From: RGIG9115 sp045128915
GTDB taxonomy: Bacteria > Bacillota > Clostridia > UBA1381
NCBI GenBank assembly: GCA_045128915.1
Contig: JBGVIT010000101.1
Span: 1 to 8,323 of the forward strand
Direction: 5' to 3'
Length of the DNA stretch: 8,323 bases
Of this stretch, positions 7,281 through 8,323 are shown piece by piece. The position numbers were made by a program, and so were the translations under genes. Positions within the stretch are counted from its first letter, which is position 1, and every line of letters starts with the position of its first letter. The notes under the pieces were generated by a model. It saw nothing but the letters and a program-made list of their open reading frames with translations. It made no database searches and had not been told where the DNA came from.

Positions 7281-7364
7281 ATGAAAAGAGTAATTGCTAA
7301 AAGAAATATAATAAAGCCACTTCATGTGATGCATACTTCTCAACAAGAAAGGGTGACACCTTAG
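7281..7364 (+). CDS. Small unidentified protein, 27 residues
   Basis: ATG 7281 follows GAAGAGAAGG (7261-7270) by 10 nt and reads 27 codons to TAG 7362. The peptide is basic, starting MKRVIAKRNIIKPLHV, with no cysteine and no clear membrane segment; it ends in QQERVTP. I do not recognise it. The space between the preceding terminator and the ribosome binding site is too short for a promoter, so expression would need read-through of that terminator. A strong terminator follows at 7406-7436, giving a closed little unit. It could be a regulatory leader peptide, a true small protein, or a chance ORF after a good SD. Confidence 0.45.
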   Translation: MKRVIAKRNIIKPLHVMHTSQQERVTP

Positions 7365-7405
7365 CTTTTTGTCCTCATTTTTAAAAGGTATATATTAAGA
7401 TTAAG

Positions 7406-7436
7406 CGTCACGGAATATAATCTGTGGCGTTTTTTT
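7406..7436 (+). terminator. Rho-independent terminator after the 27-codon ORF
   Basis: CGTCACGGA (7406-7414) pairs with TCTGTGGCG (7421-7429) over nine positions including two G-U pairs, with loop ATATAA and a run of seven Ts (7430-7436). Confidence 0.9.
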
Positions 7437-7513
7437 AGTACTTGTTTTATGATGAACTGTGAAGAGCTTTGTATATAGGAAACATAATGCAAAGATTTTT
7501 CCTTTTAAATAAT

Positions 7514-7541
7514 TTGTCGAAAACTTTTTATGTTTCGACAA
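7514..7541. promoter_or_regulatory. Inverted pair of Spo0A boxes
   Basis: TTGTCGAAA (7514-7522) and TTTCGACAA (7533-7541) are perfect inverted copies 10 nt apart. Each holds an exact 7-mer 0A box, TGTCGAA (7515-7521) and its complement TTCGACA (7534-7540), centred 19 bp apart, about two helical turns. The 7-mer is the established Bacillus/Clostridium Spo0A site; binding here is inferred. As RNA it could also form a hairpin, but no T-tract follows. Confidence 0.6.
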
Positions 7542-7542
7542 C

Positions 7543-7558
7543 AGGTTTTGACAGGTTT
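7543..7558 (+). repeat. Tandem 6-bp direct repeat at the -35 region
   Basis: AGGTTT occurs at 7543-7548 and 7553-7558 (AGGTTTTGAC then AGGTTTCG), in phase at 10 bp. Together with the preceding AC it reads as two ACAGGTTT copies, overlapping the TTGACA -35. Confidence 0.45.
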
Positions 7559-7580
7559 CGCCGGATATAAATGGTAAAAT
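7548..7580 (+). promoter_or_regulatory. Candidate promoter of the 39-codon ORF, long spacer
   Basis: A perfect TTGACA (7548-7553) and TAAAAT (7575-7580) are 21 bp apart, with TG at 7572-7573 making an extended -10. The spacer is too long for ordinary sigma-A use, but the Spo0A-activated spoIIG promoter of B. subtilis has a similarly long spacer. Two 0A boxes lie just upstream. Transcription would start near 7587, giving a leader of about 58 nt before the ORF at 7645. Confidence 0.5.
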
Positions 7581-7644
7581 ATTGGCAATAAGCCTCTAAA
7601 AATAATAGAACAAATTATGAAATAGCAAAAGGAGAGCAAAAATA

Positions 7645-7764
7645 ATGAAATTTGTAATTTTATGTATAACAAACAACAAAACAAAGGAAACAATGAAAAT
7701 GTTACAGACGAAACTGCGACATGTGCTTAATGAACCTAAGAATAATGACATACAAATGATTTAA
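7645..7764 (+). CDS. Small unidentified protein, 39 residues, own promoter and terminator
   Basis: ATG 7645 lies 10 nt after a strong SD (AAAAGGAGAG, ending 7634) and reads 39 codons to TAA 7762. The product starts MKFVILCITNN: a short hydrophobic run with one cysteine (residue 7). The rest is polar and basic, with a probable amphipathic helix (KETMKMLQTKLRHVL), ending in acidic/polar residues. I do not recognise a family. The hydrophobic run is too short for a confident signal peptide. It has a candidate promoter with paired Spo0A boxes upstream and a strong terminator 54 nt downstream, so it looks like an independent monocistronic unit. A stationary-phase or sporulation-linked small protein or peptide is a reasonable inference, not shown. 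An N-terminal fragment of a larger lost gene is the main alternative. Confidence 0.55.
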   Translation: MKFVILCITNNKTKETMKMLQTKLRHVLNEPKNNDIQMI

Positions 7765-7775
7765 CGCGAAAGGTT

Positions 7776-7781
7776 TATAAT
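7776..7781 (+). promoter_or_regulatory. TATAAT -10-like element before the third terminator
   Basis: A perfect TATAAT lies 12 bp after the 39-codon ORF, but no good -35 is seen at 16-19 bp. If used, transcription would start near 7788 and meet the terminator at 7818-7854 before reaching the ORF at 7874, an attenuator-like layout. Confidence 0.25.
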
Positions 7782-7817
7782 CTAACAAAAGAAAAGCACA
7801 TCGCATAACCACAGGAT

Positions 7818-7854
7818 AGGTGTCGCAGCAAGTCTAATGCTGCGGCACCTTTTT
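7818..7854 (+). terminator. Strong rho-independent terminator after the 39-codon ORF
   Basis: AGGTGTCGCAGCA (7818-7830) pairs with TGCTGCGGCACCT (7838-7850) over 13 positions with one G-U, loop AGTCTAA, then Ts 7850-7854. It ends 19 nt before the next start codon. Confidence 0.92.
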
Positions 7855-7873
7855 CTGCCTTTATGAGGTGCCT

Positions 7874-8047
7874 ATGATAAGTTCTGAAAATTACCTGATG
7901 GCTAAAAGGATAATTATTAATGGAACTTTAACTCGTATTCAAGATCGTAAAGAAGCCGGGTGCTTACTTTGTGCGGTCTTTTTTGTTTTAGAAAATCACA
8001 GCCAATGGATTGTTAATTGGTTCGCATATTATATCAGATATCCATAG
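7874..8047 (+). CDS. Small unidentified protein, up to 57 residues
   Basis: ATG 7874 follows GAGGTG (7865-7870) at a short 3-nt gap and stays open for 57 codons to TAG 8045. The first 29 residues (starting MISSENYLMAKR, with LTRIQDRKEAG) look like a real basic-helical protein and faintly recall SHOCT-type short motifs. The second half (LLCAVFFVLENHSQW) is hydrophobic and is read across a terminator-like sequence at 7953-7986, so the true product may be shorter or the gene may be a fragment. The preceding terminator leaves no room for a normal promoter. Its stop codon lies in the bulge of the hairpin that masks the next ORF's ribosome binding site, which would let its translation control the next ORF. 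Function unknown. Confidence 0.4.
   Translation: MISSENYLMAKRIIINGTLTRIQDRKEAGCLLCAVFFVLENHSQWIVNWFAYYIRYP
7953..7986 (+). terminator. Weak terminator-like sequence inside the 57-codon ORF
   Basis: AAGCCG (7953-7958) can pair with CGG-T-CTT (7974-7980) with one bulge, around a large loop, followed by a T-run (TCTTTTTTG). The stem is short and imperfect. It may be a degenerate terminator or simply coding sequence. Confidence 0.25.
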
Positions 8048-8092
8048 AACTTCCGTTCGAACTTAACACAAAAATTCGAATGGAGGATATCT
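8036..8092 (+). promoter_or_regulatory. Hairpin masking the ribosome binding site of the 48-codon ORF
   Basis: CTTCCGTTCGAA (8050-8061) pairs with TTCGAATGGAGG (8075-8086) at all 12 positions (two G-U), loop of 13 nt. The right arm includes the SD GGAGG (8082-8086). An outer stem AGATAT (8036-8041) / ATATCT (8087-8092) adds six pairs, leaving an 8-nt bulge (8042-8049) that holds the stop codon TAG of the upstream ORF. A ribosome terminating there should open the structure. The pairing is seen in the sequence; the control role is inferred. Confidence 0.65.
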
Positions 8093-8094
8093 AA

Positions 8095-8241
8095 ATGAGT
8101 AAAAAATATCAAATCAAGTTAGTTGGTTACTTATACGAGGTAACTAAAGAAAAACACAAAGAAATGAAAAGAGAGGGTAATCTGAACTGCACCATTTTGT
8201 GCGGACAGCACAAAAAAGAGTGCCTATGGCATAAATATTAA
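8095..8241 (+). CDS. Small Cys/His-containing protein, 48 residues
   Basis: ATG 8095 lies 8 nt after a consensus-like SD (GGAGGA, 8082-8087) and reads 48 codons to TAA 8239. The basic product begins MSKKYQIKLVGYLYEVTKEK. This resembles the beta-hairpin plus helix N-terminus (xYEVSKExY) of small sigma-like or helix-turn-helix proteins of Tn916-type elements, but only in this short stretch. The C-terminal third carries C32, C36, H39, C43 and H46, a spacing (C-x3-C-x2-H-x3-C-x2-H) that could bind zinc. It is complete in the window and followed 13 nt later by a terminator. The masking hairpin upstream suggests translational control by the preceding small ORF. Function unknown; a truncated mobile-element gene is the main alternative. 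Confidence 0.6.
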   Translation: MSKKYQIKLVGYLYEVTKEKHKEMKREGNLNCTILCGQHKKECLWHKY

Positions 8242-8254
8242 GTTTAAGCAACAT

Positions 8255-8292
8255 ACTGACATCGTTTTTCAAACGGTGTCAGTTTTGTTTTT
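8255..8292 (+). terminator. Rho-independent terminator after the 48-codon ORF
   Basis: ACTGACATCGTTT (8255-8267) pairs with AAACGGTGTCAGT (8271-8283) over 13 positions with one G-U, then TTTTGTTTTT (8283-8292). It closes the small-ORF series. Confidence 0.92.
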
Positions 8293-8323
8293 AATTGTAT
8301 TCTTTCATAATTGTAAAAACGCA

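Noticed and set aside
7505..7693. 62-codon minus-strand ORF
   Set aside because: It covers the Spo0A-box promoter and the start of the 39-codon ORF and is a low-complexity reading of AT-rich DNA.
1..8323. CRISPR array, tRNA or rRNA genes, IS element or transposase
   Set aside because: No regularly spaced repeats, cloverleaf, rRNA segment or transposase-like reading frame was seen on either strand.

Overview
The window is AT-rich, with Gram-positive style ribosome binding sites (GGAGG, AGAGGA, GAGAAGG), a class II (Firmicutes-type) galactose-1-phosphate uridylyltransferase and two exact TGTCGAA (Spo0A-box) sequences. Together these suggest a low-GC Bacillota chromosome, most likely a gut-type Clostridia (Lachnospiraceae/Oscillospiraceae-like). 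The taxonomic call is inference.

Region 1 (about 1-6850) is a same-strand galactoside-use locus. It runs in order: a short unidentified ORF (41-121); the first 63 codons of a mannose-6-phosphate isomerase (233-424); a complete GH36 alpha-galactosidase (421-2601) whose ATG overlaps the fragment's stop; an EutH-family membrane protein that ends early (2809-3612); a class II GalT (3884-5377); a spacer with what looks like a frameshifted gene remnant (5390-5552); and a complete galactokinase GalK (5663-6847). The expected logic is that imported alpha-galactosides are cut in the cytoplasm, GalK phosphorylates the galactose, and GalT exchanges it with UDP-glucose to give glucose-1-phosphate and UDP-galactose. 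GalE, GalM, a dedicated sugar transporter and a regulator are not in the window. Several remnants or truncations sit between the intact genes, so the locus looks rearranged by deletion.

Region 2 (about 6850-7250) has no convincing gene. It holds a perfect 16-bp palindrome just after galK, other palindromes, a 13-bp hairpin (7098-7133) and a rho-independent terminator (7211-7251).

Region 3 (about 7260-8295) is a tight series of very small ORFs (27, 39, 57 and 48 codons), most with a good ribosome binding site and separated by strong terminators. Two of these terminators lie directly before an ORF with almost no room for a promoter, which suggests attenuation or read-through control. The 39-codon ORF has its own candidate promoter, with two inverted Spo0A boxes and a 21-bp -35/-10 spacer. 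The 48-codon ORF has its Shine-Dalgarno sequence buried in a 12-bp hairpin whose left base lies at the stop codon of the preceding ORF. None of the four small proteins could be assigned a function. This region is the most likely place for something undescribed.
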